Shown: positions 1-5,557 of the stretch, piece by piece
Layout: each line of letters starts with the position of its first letter
How positions within the stretch are numbered: position 1 is the stretch's first letter
Source: Actinomycetota bacterium
GTDB taxonomy: Bacteria; Actinomycetota; Actinomycetes; S36-B12
Direction of reading: 5' to 3'
Assembly: GCA_003456155.1 (NCBI GenBank)
Contig: DMPC01000035.1
Coordinates: forward strand, 9,925-16,229
Length of the DNA stretch: 6,305 nt
The notes under the pieces: model-generated
Told to the model about the DNA's origin: nothing
Database searches by the model: none
Seen by the model: the letters and a program-made list of their open reading frames with translations, nothing else
Position numbers and translations under genes: made by a program

Positions 1-9
1 TCGCCTGAG

Positions 10-81
10 AGCCCCCGGTCAGGATTGAACTGACGACCTACCGCTTACAAGGCGGTTGCTCTACCACTGAGCTACAGGGGC
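10..81 (-). tRNA. tRNA-Thr (anticodon TGT)
   Basis: Read on the minus strand, this 72-nt sequence folds into a complete cloverleaf. The acceptor stem is GCCCCTG with CGGGGGC (one G-U pair). The D arm is GCTC-AGTGGTA-GAGC, the anticodon arm ACCGC-CTTGTAA-GCGGT, the variable loop AGGTC, and the T arm GTCAG-TTCAATC-CTGAC. The anticodon is TGT, which reads the threonine codon ACA. The discriminator base is T and the 3' end is followed by CTC, so CCA is not encoded and must be added by the nucleotidyltransferase, as is common in actinobacteria. It is transcribed away from the hydrolase gene beginning at 151. All stems pair, so the gene looks functional. Confidence 0.97.
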
Positions 82-90
82 GGACGCGTC

Positions 91-96
91 AGGATA
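91..96 (-). promoter_or_regulatory. Candidate -10 element of the tRNA-Thr promoter
   Basis: On the minus strand positions 96-91 read TATCCT, fitting the TANNNT actinobacterial -10 pattern. A start about 7 nt downstream would fall near 84-85, only 3-4 nt before the mature tRNA 5' end at 81, a typical distance for a tRNA gene. I see no convincing -35 hexamer at the expected spacing, so the call rests on the -10 alone. Confidence 0.35.
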
Positions 97-150
97 CCGA
101 GCCGTGATGCGTGATGGTGCACGCCGGTGCGCCGATGGCAGACTTCAGCC

Positions 151-861
151 ATGACCGTCGTGGGCGTCAGCAGTTACTTCGAACCGGCGTCCTGGGGGGC
201 TTGGAGCATCGAGGCGGTCGTGCTCCCGCGGTGGTACGTCGACCTCCTTCAGCAGGCCGGAGCCCGAGTGGTGATTCTGCCGCCCGATCCTGATCCCGAG
301 GCCCTCGATCGACTCGATGGCCTGGTGCTCGTCGGTGGTGCTGATGTCGATTCCCGGCTCTATGGGGAGGAACCGCACGTCACGGCCGACGCCCCGCGTG
401 AGACGAGAGACGCATCGGAACTCGCGCTCTACCGACGGGCCCGGGATCTCGAGATGCCGGTTCTCGGCATCTGCCGCGGGCTGCAGATCATGGCGGTCGC
501 TCATGGCGGGCGCCTGCATCAGAACGTCCCCGACATCGAGGGCCTGAGCATCCATCGAGAGCGTCCCGGGGAGTTCGTCGATCACGGGGCGACGTTCATC
601 GACGGCACGCTGGGGGCTCGCATCTTCGGCAGCGAGCCCATGGTCGTCAACTCCTCTCACCATCAGGCCGTGGCTGATCCGGGATCCCTCCTCGTCTGCG
701 CCCGTGCTGATGACGGGAGCATCGAGGCCTGCGAGGACCCGACAGCTACCTTCGTGCTCGGGGTGCAGTGGCATCCGGAGCATCCCGATCGTCGCTCGGT
801 CGACCGGCGGATGCTTGTCGCATTCGTCAGTGCGGCAGAGCAGTTCTCCGGGCGCAGGTGA
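151..861 (+). CDS. Gamma-glutamyl-gamma-aminobutyrate hydrolase-like amidase (class I glutamine amidotransferase / peptidase C26, PuuD-like)
   Basis: The 236-aa product is a cytoplasmic class I amidotransferase-fold hydrolase. Known family members cleave the gamma-glutamyl amide bond, as PuuD does in splitting gamma-Glu-GABA into glutamate and GABA. Visible motifs are GLVLVGGADVDSRLYGEEPH (57-76), the nucleophile elbow LGICRGLQ with Cys108, GGRLHQ (119-124), NSSHHQA (167-173) and GVQWHPEH (204-211), which supplies His208 and Glu210. The full Cys-His-Glu triad is therefore present, and the length fits the family. The ATG at 151 is preferred because the protein then begins directly with the first beta strand (TVVGVSSY). 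A GTG at 127 in the same frame would add eight residues with no family support. Neither start has a clear Shine-Dalgarno. The gene converges on the SDR gene, so it is transcribed apart from the ligase operon, but it fits as that pathway's last step. The actual acyl-amine substrate is inferred from the neighbours. Confidence 0.85.
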   Translation: MTVVGVSSYFEPASWGAWSIEAVVLPRWYVDLLQQAGARVVILPPDPDPEALDRLDGLVLVGGADVDSRLYGEEPHVTADAPRETRDASELALYRRARDLEMPVLGICRGLQIMAVAHGGRLHQNVPDIEGLSIHRERPGEFVDHGATFIDGTLGARIFGSEPMVVNSSHHQAVADPGSLLVCARADDGSIEACEDPTATFVLGVQWHPEHPDRRSVDRRMLVAFVSAAEQFSGRR

Positions 862-889
862 CTACAGGGGCGTCACGTACGCGCCGGAG
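846..889. terminator. Hairpin-like inverted repeat enclosing two abutting stop codons (possible bidirectional terminator)
   Basis: CTCCGGGCGC at 846-855 is complementary to GCGCCGGAG at 881-889, giving nine pairs with one bulged G across a 25-nt loop. The two convergent stop codons (859-861 plus, 862-864 minus) lie near the centre. A smaller pairing, GGCG (869-872) with CGCC (882-885), competes with it. No T-tract follows on either strand, so this is not a classical intrinsic terminator. GC-rich actinobacterial hairpins without U-tails have been proposed to terminate. The call is tentative, since both arms are also coding sequence. Confidence 0.3.
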
Positions 890-1641
890 ATACCACCGTC
901 CACGAGGAAGTTCGATGCGGTGATGAATGACGAGTCATCGCTGGCCAGGAACGCGACGGCCGCTGCGATCTCCTCGGGCTCGCCGAAACGGCCGACCGGG
1001 ATGTGGACGAGTCGACGGGCGGCTCGCTCCTGGTCCTTGGCAAAGAGCTCCATGAGAAGTGGCGTAGCGACCGGTCCAGGGGACAGGGCATTGACCCGGA
1101 TGCCGCTGCGTGCGAACTGCACGCCCAGCTCGCGTGACATGGCCAGCACCCCTCCCTTGGAGGCGGTGTAGCTGATCTGCGAGGTGGCCGCCGCCATGGT
1201 CGCCACGAAGGACGCCGTGTTGATGATGCTGCCCTTGCCCTGTTCGAGCATGTAGGGCAGGACGGCCTTGCAGCACAGGTAGACGCTGGTCAGGTTCACC
1301 TCCTGCACCCTGCGCCAGGCATCGATGCCGGTCTCGAGGATCGAGTCGTCGTCGGGTGGGGAGATGCCCGCGTTGTGGAACGAGACGTCGATCGACCCGT
1401 AGGTCTGCTTCGCGACCGCGAACATCCGGTCGACATCAGCGGCACTGGTGACATCGACCTGGACGAATGTGCCGCCCACCTCGTCGGCCGCGGCTTGGCC
1501 GGACGTGGGGTCCATATCGGCGATCACCACGTTGGCGCCCTCGTCAGCGAGGCGACGCGCGGAGGCGAGCCCGATTCCGCTGCCTCCTCCGGTGATGACG
1601 GCCGTGCGTCCCTCGAGCCTGCGGCACTTGCTGTCCGACAT
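862..1641 (-). CDS. SDR-family NAD(P)-dependent oxidoreductase (probable alcohol dehydrogenase of the amine pathway)
   Basis: The product is a 259-aa classical short-chain dehydrogenase/reductase. The Rossmann cofactor motif TGGGSGIG spans residues 17-24. Asp42 at the end of the second strand (VVIADMD) favours NAD over NADP. VDVT (62-65) and HNAG (89-92) follow. The full catalytic tetrad is visible: Asn116, Ser144, Tyr158 and Lys162 (YTASK). The C-terminal LVDGG is typical. Auto-annotation would often call it 3-oxoacyl-ACP reductase, but the context argues against lipid synthesis. It is the last gene of an operon with a GS-like ligase and an aldehyde dehydrogenase, so oxidation of a gamma-glutamylated amino alcohol to its aldehyde is a reasonable inferred role. 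The ATG at 1641 is fixed by AGGAG 5 nt upstream, which begins inside the TGA of the aldehyde dehydrogenase gene; the gap is 9 nt. The TAG stop abuts the stop codon of the convergent hydrolase gene. Confidence 0.9.
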   Translation of the reverse strand: MSDSKCRRLEGRTAVITGGGSGIGLASARRLADEGANVVIADMDPTSGQAAADEVGGTFVQVDVTSAADVDRMFAVAKQTYGSIDVSFHNAGISPPDDDSILETGIDAWRRVQEVNLTSVYLCCKAVLPYMLEQGKGSIINTASFVATMAAATSQISYTASKGGVLAMSRELGVQFARSGIRVNALSPGPVATPLLMELFAKDQERAARRLVHIPVGRFGEPEEIAAAVAFLASDDSSFITASNFLVDGGISGAYVTPL

Positions 1642-1650
1642 TCCTTCTCC

Positions 1651-3009
1651 TCAGTCCTCAGTGCTGATGAATACGTTCTTGGTCTCGGTGAACGCATCGG
1701 GTGCGTCCGGACCGAGCTCGCGTCCGAGCCCGGACTTCTTGAAGCCGCCAAACGGCGTCCAGTAACGAACGGACGAGTGGGAGTTGACCGACAGAGCGCC
1801 CGTCTCCACCCCCCGGGCAACCCGGAGGGCACGCCCGATGTCGCGAGTCCAGATGGACCCGGAGAGCCCGTAGTCACTGTCATTCGCCAGACGAATCGCA
1901 TCGGCCTCATCGTCGAACGGCGTGACGACCACGACCGGTCCGAAGATCTCCTCCTGGAAGGTCCGGTCGGTGGGGGCCACGGGAGCGAGCACTGTCGGGG
2001 GGTACCAGAAGCCGGGGCCGGTGGGGCACTCTCCGCGGAACGCCACCTGGGATTCATCGGGCACGAAGGAGGCAACAGTCTCGTGGTGCGACCGAGTGAT
2101 GAGCGGGCCCATCTCGGACGTCTCCAGGCGCGGATCCTCGACCCGCACTCCCTTCACGGCGGTCTCGAACATGCCCATGAAGCGATCGAAGACCGACCGC
2201 TCGACGAGAATCCGCGAGCGGGCGCAGCAGTCCTGGCCGGCGTTGTCGAAGACGCCATATGGCGCTGTGGCCGCCGCCTTCTCCAGATCGGAGTCCGCGA
2301 ACACGATGTTTGCTGACTTTCCACCGAGCTCAAGCGTCACGCGCTTCACCTGCTTGGCTGCACCGGCCATGATGCCCTGGCCCACCTCGGTGCTGCCCGT
2401 GAAGACGACCTTGCGCACGAGAGGGTGATCGACGAACCGCTGGCCGACCACGGAGCCCTTTCCCGGAAGCACGGTGAAGACGCCCTCGGGGATGCCGGCC
2501 TCGAGGGCGAGCTCGCGCAGCCTGATCGCCGTGAGGGGGGTGACCTCGGCGGGCTTGAGGACGACGGTGCACCCGGCAGCGAGGGCAGGCGCGAAACCCC
2601 AGCCGGCAATGGGCATGGGGAAGTTCCAGGGAACGATGATGCCGACGACGCCGATCGGCTCCTGGAACGTCATGTCGACTCCGCCGGGGACCGGGATCTG
2701 CTTGCCGAAGAGCCGCTCGGGCGCTCCGGCGTAGTAGGCGAGCACGTTGGCGACGTTGTTCGCCTCCCAGCGGGCGTTGCCGATGGTGTGGCCGGCGTTG
2801 GCCACCTCGAGCTGTGCCAGCTCCTCGACGTGATCCCTGACGACGTCACTGAAACGACGCAGCAGGTTCGCGCGATCTCCCGGGGCCACGGACCGCCATG
2901 CCGGCCAGGCTGCGTGGGCGCGCGCGATGGCGTCGTCGGTCTCCTCCAGCGAGGTGGACGGCACCGTCGCGATGACGTCCTCGGTGGCAGGATTGATGAC
3001 GTCTGGCAC
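1651..3009 (-). CDS. NAD(P)-dependent aldehyde dehydrogenase (ALDH superfamily, PuuC-like role)
   Basis: The 452-aa product belongs to the ALDH superfamily, which oxidises an aldehyde to its acid through a thiohemiacetal on a cysteine. Visible key sites are PWNF (127-130) with Asn129, Lys152 in LKPAE, FTGS (203-206), the general base Glu227 in LELGG, the nucleophile Cys261 in GQDCC, EEIFGPV (353-359) and FGGFKKSGLGRE (420-431). The catalytic set is complete. The protein lacks about 20-30 residues found at the N-terminus of ~480-500-aa relatives and starts almost at the INPATE motif. The short start is nevertheless well supported: GTG at 3009 has AGGAGG (3020-3015) 5 nt upstream. It follows the GS-like gene by 9 nt and precedes the SDR gene by 9 nt, so the three are almost certainly co-transcribed and translationally coupled. 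In gamma-glutamylation pathways this enzyme turns the gamma-glutamyl aldehyde into the acid. The substrate is inferred. Confidence 0.93.
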   Translation of the reverse strand: MPDVINPATEDVIATVPSTSLEETDDAIARAHAAWPAWRSVAPGDRANLLRRFSDVVRDHVEELAQLEVANAGHTIGNARWEANNVANVLAYYAGAPERLFGKQIPVPGGVDMTFQEPIGVVGIIVPWNFPMPIAGWGFAPALAAGCTVVLKPAEVTPLTAIRLRELALEAGIPEGVFTVLPGKGSVVGQRFVDHPLVRKVVFTGSTEVGQGIMAGAAKQVKRVTLELGGKSANIVFADSDLEKAAATAPYGVFDNAGQDCCARSRILVERSVFDRFMGMFETAVKGVRVEDPRLETSEMGPLITRSHHETVASFVPDESQVAFRGECPTGPGFWYPPTVLAPVAPTDRTFQEEIFGPVVVVTPFDDEADAIRLANDSDYGLSGSIWTRDIGRALRVARGVETGALSVNSHSSVRYWTPFGGFKKSGLGRELGPDAPDAFTETKNVFISTED

Positions 3010-3021
3010 GGGATCCTCCTA
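3010..3021 (-). promoter_or_regulatory. Ribosome binding site deciding the aldehyde dehydrogenase GTG start
   Basis: On the minus strand the ligase stop TAG (3021-3019) runs straight into GGAGG, so that AGGAGG (3020-3015) is a near-perfect Shine-Dalgarno with 5 nt to the GTG at 3009. It settles the unusually short N-terminus and implies reinitiation by ribosomes finishing the ligase gene. Confidence 0.8.
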
Positions 3022-4383
3022 GATCCTCTCGAAATTGCGGTAGCGCTCCCAATCGGTGACCGCCGCACCGAAGGCGGCGATCTCGACGCGAGCCATGTTC
3101 GCGTAGTGCGCCTGCACATCCTCGCCGAAGGTCGAGCGAATCCATGCAGAGCCCTCCCACAGGTCGAGGGCGTCACGGAGCGATGTGGGCACGCGCAGGG
3201 AATCACTGGCGTACGCATTCCCGATGAACTCGGGCTCGAGCTCACGCTGCTGTTCGATTCCGTCCATGCCGGCGGCGATGATGCCGGCCACCGCGAGGTA
3301 GGGATTGACGTCGCCTCCAGGGATCCGGTTCTCGAGCCGGAGCGAGGGTCCATGGCCGACAAGCCGAAAGGCCAGGGTGCGGTTGTCCCTGCCCCACCTG
3401 AGGGACGTGGGTGCGAACGAACCCTCGACATAGCGCTTGTAGGAGTTGATCTGGGGGGCGAAGAGCAGGCTCAACTCGCGGGCGTGGGCGAGCTGCCCGG
3501 CGACGAAGGACTTGCCCAGGGCTGACATGCCCGTGGGATCGGCATCGTCCGCCATGACGAGCGAGCCGTCGGCTCCGCGAAAGGAGAGGTGGATGTGGCA
3601 GGAGTTGCCCTCGCGCTCGTTGTACTTGGCCATGAACGTCAGGGACATTGACTCCTGGGCCGCGATCTCCTTGGCCCCGGTCTTGTAGATCACGTGGTTG
3701 TCACAGGTTCCCAGTGCATCCCGGTACTTGAAGGCGATCTCATGCTGGCCGAGGTTGCACTCGCCCTTGGCGCTCTCAACGGTCATGCCGGCAAGGTGCA
3801 TCTCGTTGCGGATGCGGCGCAGCAGGGGCTCCACACGAGCAGTTCCGAGCATCGAGTAGTCGACGTTGTAGAGATTGGCCGGAGTCAGGTCACGGTAGGC
3901 GGCAGCCCAGGCGTCCTCGTAGGTGTCGCGGAAGAGAATGAACTCCAGCTCCGTGCCGGCGAGAGCGACCATTCCCGTGTCGGCGAGGCGATCGACCTGA
4001 CGTCGCAGGATCTGGCGCGGCGAGGGGGCAACCGGCTGCCCGTCCGTGGTCAGCAGGTCGCAGAGCACCCCCACCGTGCCGGGCTCCCAGGGCACCCGAT
4101 GCAGCGTCGAGAAGTCAGGAGACATGACGAAGTCGCCGTATCCGGTGTCCCACGAGGACATGGCGTATCCGCCGACCGTGTTCATGTCGATGTCGACGGC
4201 TAGCAGGTAGTTGCACCCCTCAGTCCCGTGGTGGACGACGTCGTCCATGAAGTACTGAGCATGGATGCGCTTGCCCTGGAGGCGACCCTGCATGTCGGTG
4301 AAGGAGACAGCGACGGTGTCGACTCGCCCGGCATCGACCTCCTCGGCCAGGGTCTCCAGGTCGAGGGGGGTCACTCCTGCCAT
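3019..4383 (-). CDS. Glutamine synthetase-like gamma-glutamyl amine ligase (GlnA/PuuA family)
   Basis: The 454-aa product has the glutamine synthetase fold. An N-terminal domain contains SFTDMQGRLQGKRI (27-40). The catalytic domain has GTELEF with Glu145/Glu147, GECNLGQHEI with Glu208/Glu215, GNSCHIHLSF with His263/His265, LRWGRDNRTLAFR (328-340) and ENRIPGGDVNPYLA (351-364). Metal, ATP and glutamate sites look intact. Features tied to ammonia use in true GlnA are altered: the GYEAP flap carrying the key Glu reads GSFAP (321-325), and the DGSS segment reads EGCNYLLAVD (55-64). I also see no canonical adenylylation tyrosine motif. Homologues with such changes include PuuA and the actinobacterial GlnA3/GlnA4 proteins, which glutamylate polyamines or ethanolamine instead of ammonia. 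The ATG at 4383 is chosen because AAGGAGG lies 5 nt upstream. A longer reading back to 4611 would overlap the divergent kinase gene. This is the first gene of the three-gene operon and the committing step. Confidence 0.9.
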   Translation of the reverse strand: MAGVTPLDLETLAEEVDAGRVDTVAVSFTDMQGRLQGKRIHAQYFMDDVVHHGTEGCNYLLAVDIDMNTVGGYAMSSWDTGYGDFVMSPDFSTLHRVPWEPGTVGVLCDLLTTDGQPVAPSPRQILRRQVDRLADTGMVALAGTELEFILFRDTYEDAWAAAYRDLTPANLYNVDYSMLGTARVEPLLRRIRNEMHLAGMTVESAKGECNLGQHEIAFKYRDALGTCDNHVIYKTGAKEIAAQESMSLTFMAKYNEREGNSCHIHLSFRGADGSLVMADDADPTGMSALGKSFVAGQLAHARELSLLFAPQINSYKRYVEGSFAPTSLRWGRDNRTLAFRLVGHGPSLRLENRIPGGDVNPYLAVAGIIAAGMDGIEQQRELEPEFIGNAYASDSLRVPTSLRDALDLWEGSAWIRSTFGEDVQAHYANMARVEIAAFGAAVTDWERYRNFERI

Positions 4384-4388
4384 GCGGG

Positions 4389-4449
4389 CCTCCTTCGGCA
4401 ACGAACACACCCTGCCCGATCGCCGGCCCGGCGTCACGCCGAACGGAGG
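4389..4449 (-). repeat. Inverted repeat that could sequester the ligase Shine-Dalgarno
   Basis: In ligase mRNA sense, CCTCCGTTCGGC (4449-4438) is complementary to GCCGAAGGAGG (4399-4389), giving 11 base pairs with a single bulged G. The 3' arm contains the whole AAGGAGG ribosome binding site. If transcription starts upstream of 4449, folding would hide that site. If it starts inside, the repeat could only act as DNA, for example as an operator. The two short palindromes lie between the arms. Confidence 0.45.
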
Positions 4450-4479
4450 ATTTTCCCCGGACTCTCGCCATGGTTCGCC

Positions 4480-4485
4480 TACGCT
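4480..4485 (+). promoter_or_regulatory. Candidate -10 element for a leaderless kinase transcript
   Basis: TACGCT fits the TANNNT pattern and ends 7 nt before the GTG at 4493, so the predicted transcription start falls on or next to the start codon. No Shine-Dalgarno precedes that GTG, which is what a leaderless actinobacterial mRNA would show. A -35 element is not evident. Confidence 0.45.
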
Positions 4486-4492
4486 GCACTCC

Positions 4493-5434
4493 GTGCAGAG
4501 CGCAATCCTCGCCGGTGTCGACCCCACCGACGCGGAGAGGCTTGCTTCGGTGCCCTCCCTCGCCTCCGCTTCACGGGTCATGCCGCTCCCTGGTGGCATC
4601 ACCAATCGCAACTACCGCGTTGATCTGCCGACCGGCTCTGTTGTGGTGCGGCTCTCCGACCCCGAATCATCGGACCTGGCGATCGATCGGCACCACGAGT
4701 ACCTGAACACGCTGGCTGCCGCGAGCTCTGGCGCGGGGGCGCCCGTGGTCGACTATCGGGAGAACGCTGGCGTCCTCATCGTGGGGTGGATCGAGGGCCG
4801 CACCTTCAGCAGCGCCGATGTGGCCGATCCCGCCAATCTTTCCCGCATCGCCGCTGCCTGTCGCCAGCTCCACGCGGGCCCCAGGTTTGCCTCGGCCTTC
4901 GACATGTTCGTTATCCAGGCGAGATATCGCTCCCTGGTGAGCCAGCGTGGATACCGGCTTCCCGATCGCTACGACGAGTTCGCGCCGATGGTCGAGCGGA
5001 TGCGGCTCGCCATGGCCGCCCACCCGGAGCCGACGGTGCCCTGCAACAACGACCTCCTCGCGGCGAACTTCATCGATGACGGGCAGCGTCTCTGGCTGAT
5101 CGACTATGAGTACTCGGGCAACAACGAGGCGAGCTTCGAGCTCGGGAACATCTGGAGCGAATCGACGCTGCCGGCGGAGCTTCTCGATCCCCTGGTGGAG
5201 GCCTACTGGGGCCGGATCACTCCTGACCTTGTTGCCCGGGCCAGGCTCTGGGCGCTGATGTCCCAGTACGGATGGATGCTCTGGGCGGCGATCCAGGAGG
5301 CCATCAGCCCTATCGACTTCGACTACTGGTCGTGGGGGCTGGAGAAGTACGAGCGGGCTGTTCTCGCCTTCGACGGAACCGCCTTCGAGGGCTGGTTGGA
5401 CTCGGTCGGCGGCGGAGGCGCAGGCAGGCCCTAG
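4493..5434 (+). CDS. Choline/ethanolamine kinase-like phosphotransferase (protein-kinase-like fold)
   Basis: The 313-aa product resembles the choline kinase/aminoglycoside phosphotransferase family, cytoplasmic ATP-dependent small-molecule kinases. Visible parts are the N-lobe nucleotide loop LPGGITNRNYRV (32-43), the strand SVVVRLSD (49-56), the hinge-like VGWIEGRTF (97-105), the catalytic loop PCNNDLLAANF (183-193) with Asp187 and Asn192, and the metal-binding LIDYEYSGNNEASFELGN (202-219) with Asp204. In most relatives the catalytic loop reads HND or HGD; here the residue before Asn-Asp is Asn rather than His, while Asp187 is kept. The GTG at 4493 is the first plausible in-frame start clear of the divergent promoter, gives a family-like N-terminus and has no Shine-Dalgarno. 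The gene is divergent from the ligase operon and co-directional with the permease. Ethanolamine, choline or another amino alcohol is a fair guess at the substrate, but an aminoglycoside- or homoserine-kinase-like activity cannot be excluded. Confidence 0.8.
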   Translation: MQSAILAGVDPTDAERLASVPSLASASRVMPLPGGITNRNYRVDLPTGSVVVRLSDPESSDLAIDRHHEYLNTLAAASSGAGAPVVDYRENAGVLIVGWIEGRTFSSADVADPANLSRIAAACRQLHAGPRFASAFDMFVIQARYRSLVSQRGYRLPDRYDEFAPMVERMRLAMAAHPEPTVPCNNDLLAANFIDDGQRLWLIDYEYSGNNEASFELGNIWSESTLPAELLDPLVEAYWGRITPDLVARARLWALMSQYGWMLWAAIQEAISPIDFDYWSWGLEKYERAVLAFDGTAFEGWLDSVGGGGAGRP

Positions 5435-5453
5435 GGGCGCAACCACCCCCAGG

Positions 5454-5469
5454 TGTGGCGAAAACCACA
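5454..5469. repeat. Perfect inverted repeat TGTGG-N6-CCACA (candidate operator)
   Basis: Both 5-bp arms match exactly around a 6-bp spacer (CGAAAA). It lies about 30 bp upstream of the permease -10, where an operator or activator site could act. It could instead form a small 3' hairpin on the kinase transcript, 19 nt past its stop, though no T-tract follows. The same motif does not recur in the divergent region at 4384-4492. Confidence 0.4.
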
Positions 5470-5499
5470 GAAATCGACACCGGAAGCCGCGCTGGCCAC

Positions 5500-5505
5500 T
5501 ATGTT
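5500..5505 (+). promoter_or_regulatory. Candidate -10 element of the permease promoter
   Basis: TATGTT matches TANNNT and would place the start near 5512, giving a leader of about 46 nt that includes the GGTGG-N4-CCACC hairpin. The nearest -35-like hexamer, TCGACA (5474-5479), is 20 bp away, longer than the usual 17-18. The element is overlapped by the right arm of the CCGGAA/TTCCGG repeat. Confidence 0.4.
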
Positions 5506-5557
5506 CCGGCCATCAGGGATGCGGTGGTCATCCACCACGTGATCGAGGAGGGTCGCG

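Larger units (their letters stand above)
4384..4492. promoter_or_regulatory. Divergent promoter/operator region between ligase operon and kinase gene
   Basis: This 109-bp gap must drive the ligase operon leftward and the kinase rightward. It holds the ligase Shine-Dalgarno (minus, 4395-4389), two adjoining short palindromes, CGCCGGCCCGGCG (4421-4433) and GGCGTCACGCC (4430-4440), and a longer imperfect inverted repeat whose arms are 4389-4399 and 4438-4449. A TANNNT -10 for the kinase lies at 4480-4485. I found no convincing -10 for the ligase operon. No regulator gene is in view to suggest which protein might bind. Confidence 0.6.
5435..5557. promoter_or_regulatory. Intergenic region upstream of the permease gene
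   Basis: This 123-bp gap separates the kinase stop from the permease start. It carries TGTGG-N6-CCACA (5454-5469), CCGGAA-N18-TTCCGG (5480-5485 and 5504-5509) and GGTGG-N4-CCACC (5523-5536). A -10-like TATGTT is at 5500-5505, and a strong Shine-Dalgarno, GAGGAGGG (5545-5552), sits 5 nt before the ATG. The promoter suggests the permease is not simply read through from the kinase. No clear terminator with a T-tract follows the kinase gene. Confidence 0.5.

Noticed and set aside
1..81. tRNA 3' end as a mobile-element attachment site
   Set aside because: No integrase gene or repeated copy of the tRNA end is visible; only 9 bases lie beyond the 3' end in this window.
127..150. GTG at 127 as start of the hydrolase
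   Set aside because: It adds eight residues (starting MRRWQTSA) ahead of the first strand of the fold, with no ribosome binding site; ATG at 151 fits the family better, though not proven.
1375..2316. Long open frame (313 codons) on the plus strand
   Set aside because: It lies antisense to the SDR and ALDH genes, whose motifs are intact. Its composition (rich in Arg, Gly, Asp, His, no recognisable domain) is that of a GC-rich shadow frame.
2425..3525. Long open frame (366 codons) on the plus strand
   Set aside because: Antisense to ALDH and the GS-like gene, no recognisable domain, and no ribosome binding site support; a shadow of real coding sequence.
4447..4452. AATCCT on the minus strand as -10 of the ligase operon
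   Set aside because: It lacks the leading T of TANNNT and has no -35 partner; too weak to list.
4265..4492. Upstream extension of the kinase frame
   Set aside because: It runs across the divergent promoter and the ligase 5' end, with no Shine-Dalgarno. The conserved N-lobe is complete from the GTG at 4493.
4384..4611. N-terminal extension of the GS-like protein to an upstream start at 4611
   Set aside because: It would overlap the divergent kinase coding region and adds unalignable sequence. The ATG at 4383 has AAGGAGG at ideal spacing.
5428..5438. GCCC-TAG-GGGC as a terminator of the kinase gene
   Set aside because: The stem is only four pairs with a three-base loop formed by the stop codon and no T-tract follows.
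4667..5446. Open frame of 259 codons on the minus strand
   Set aside because: Entirely antisense to the kinase gene, with no recognisable fold.
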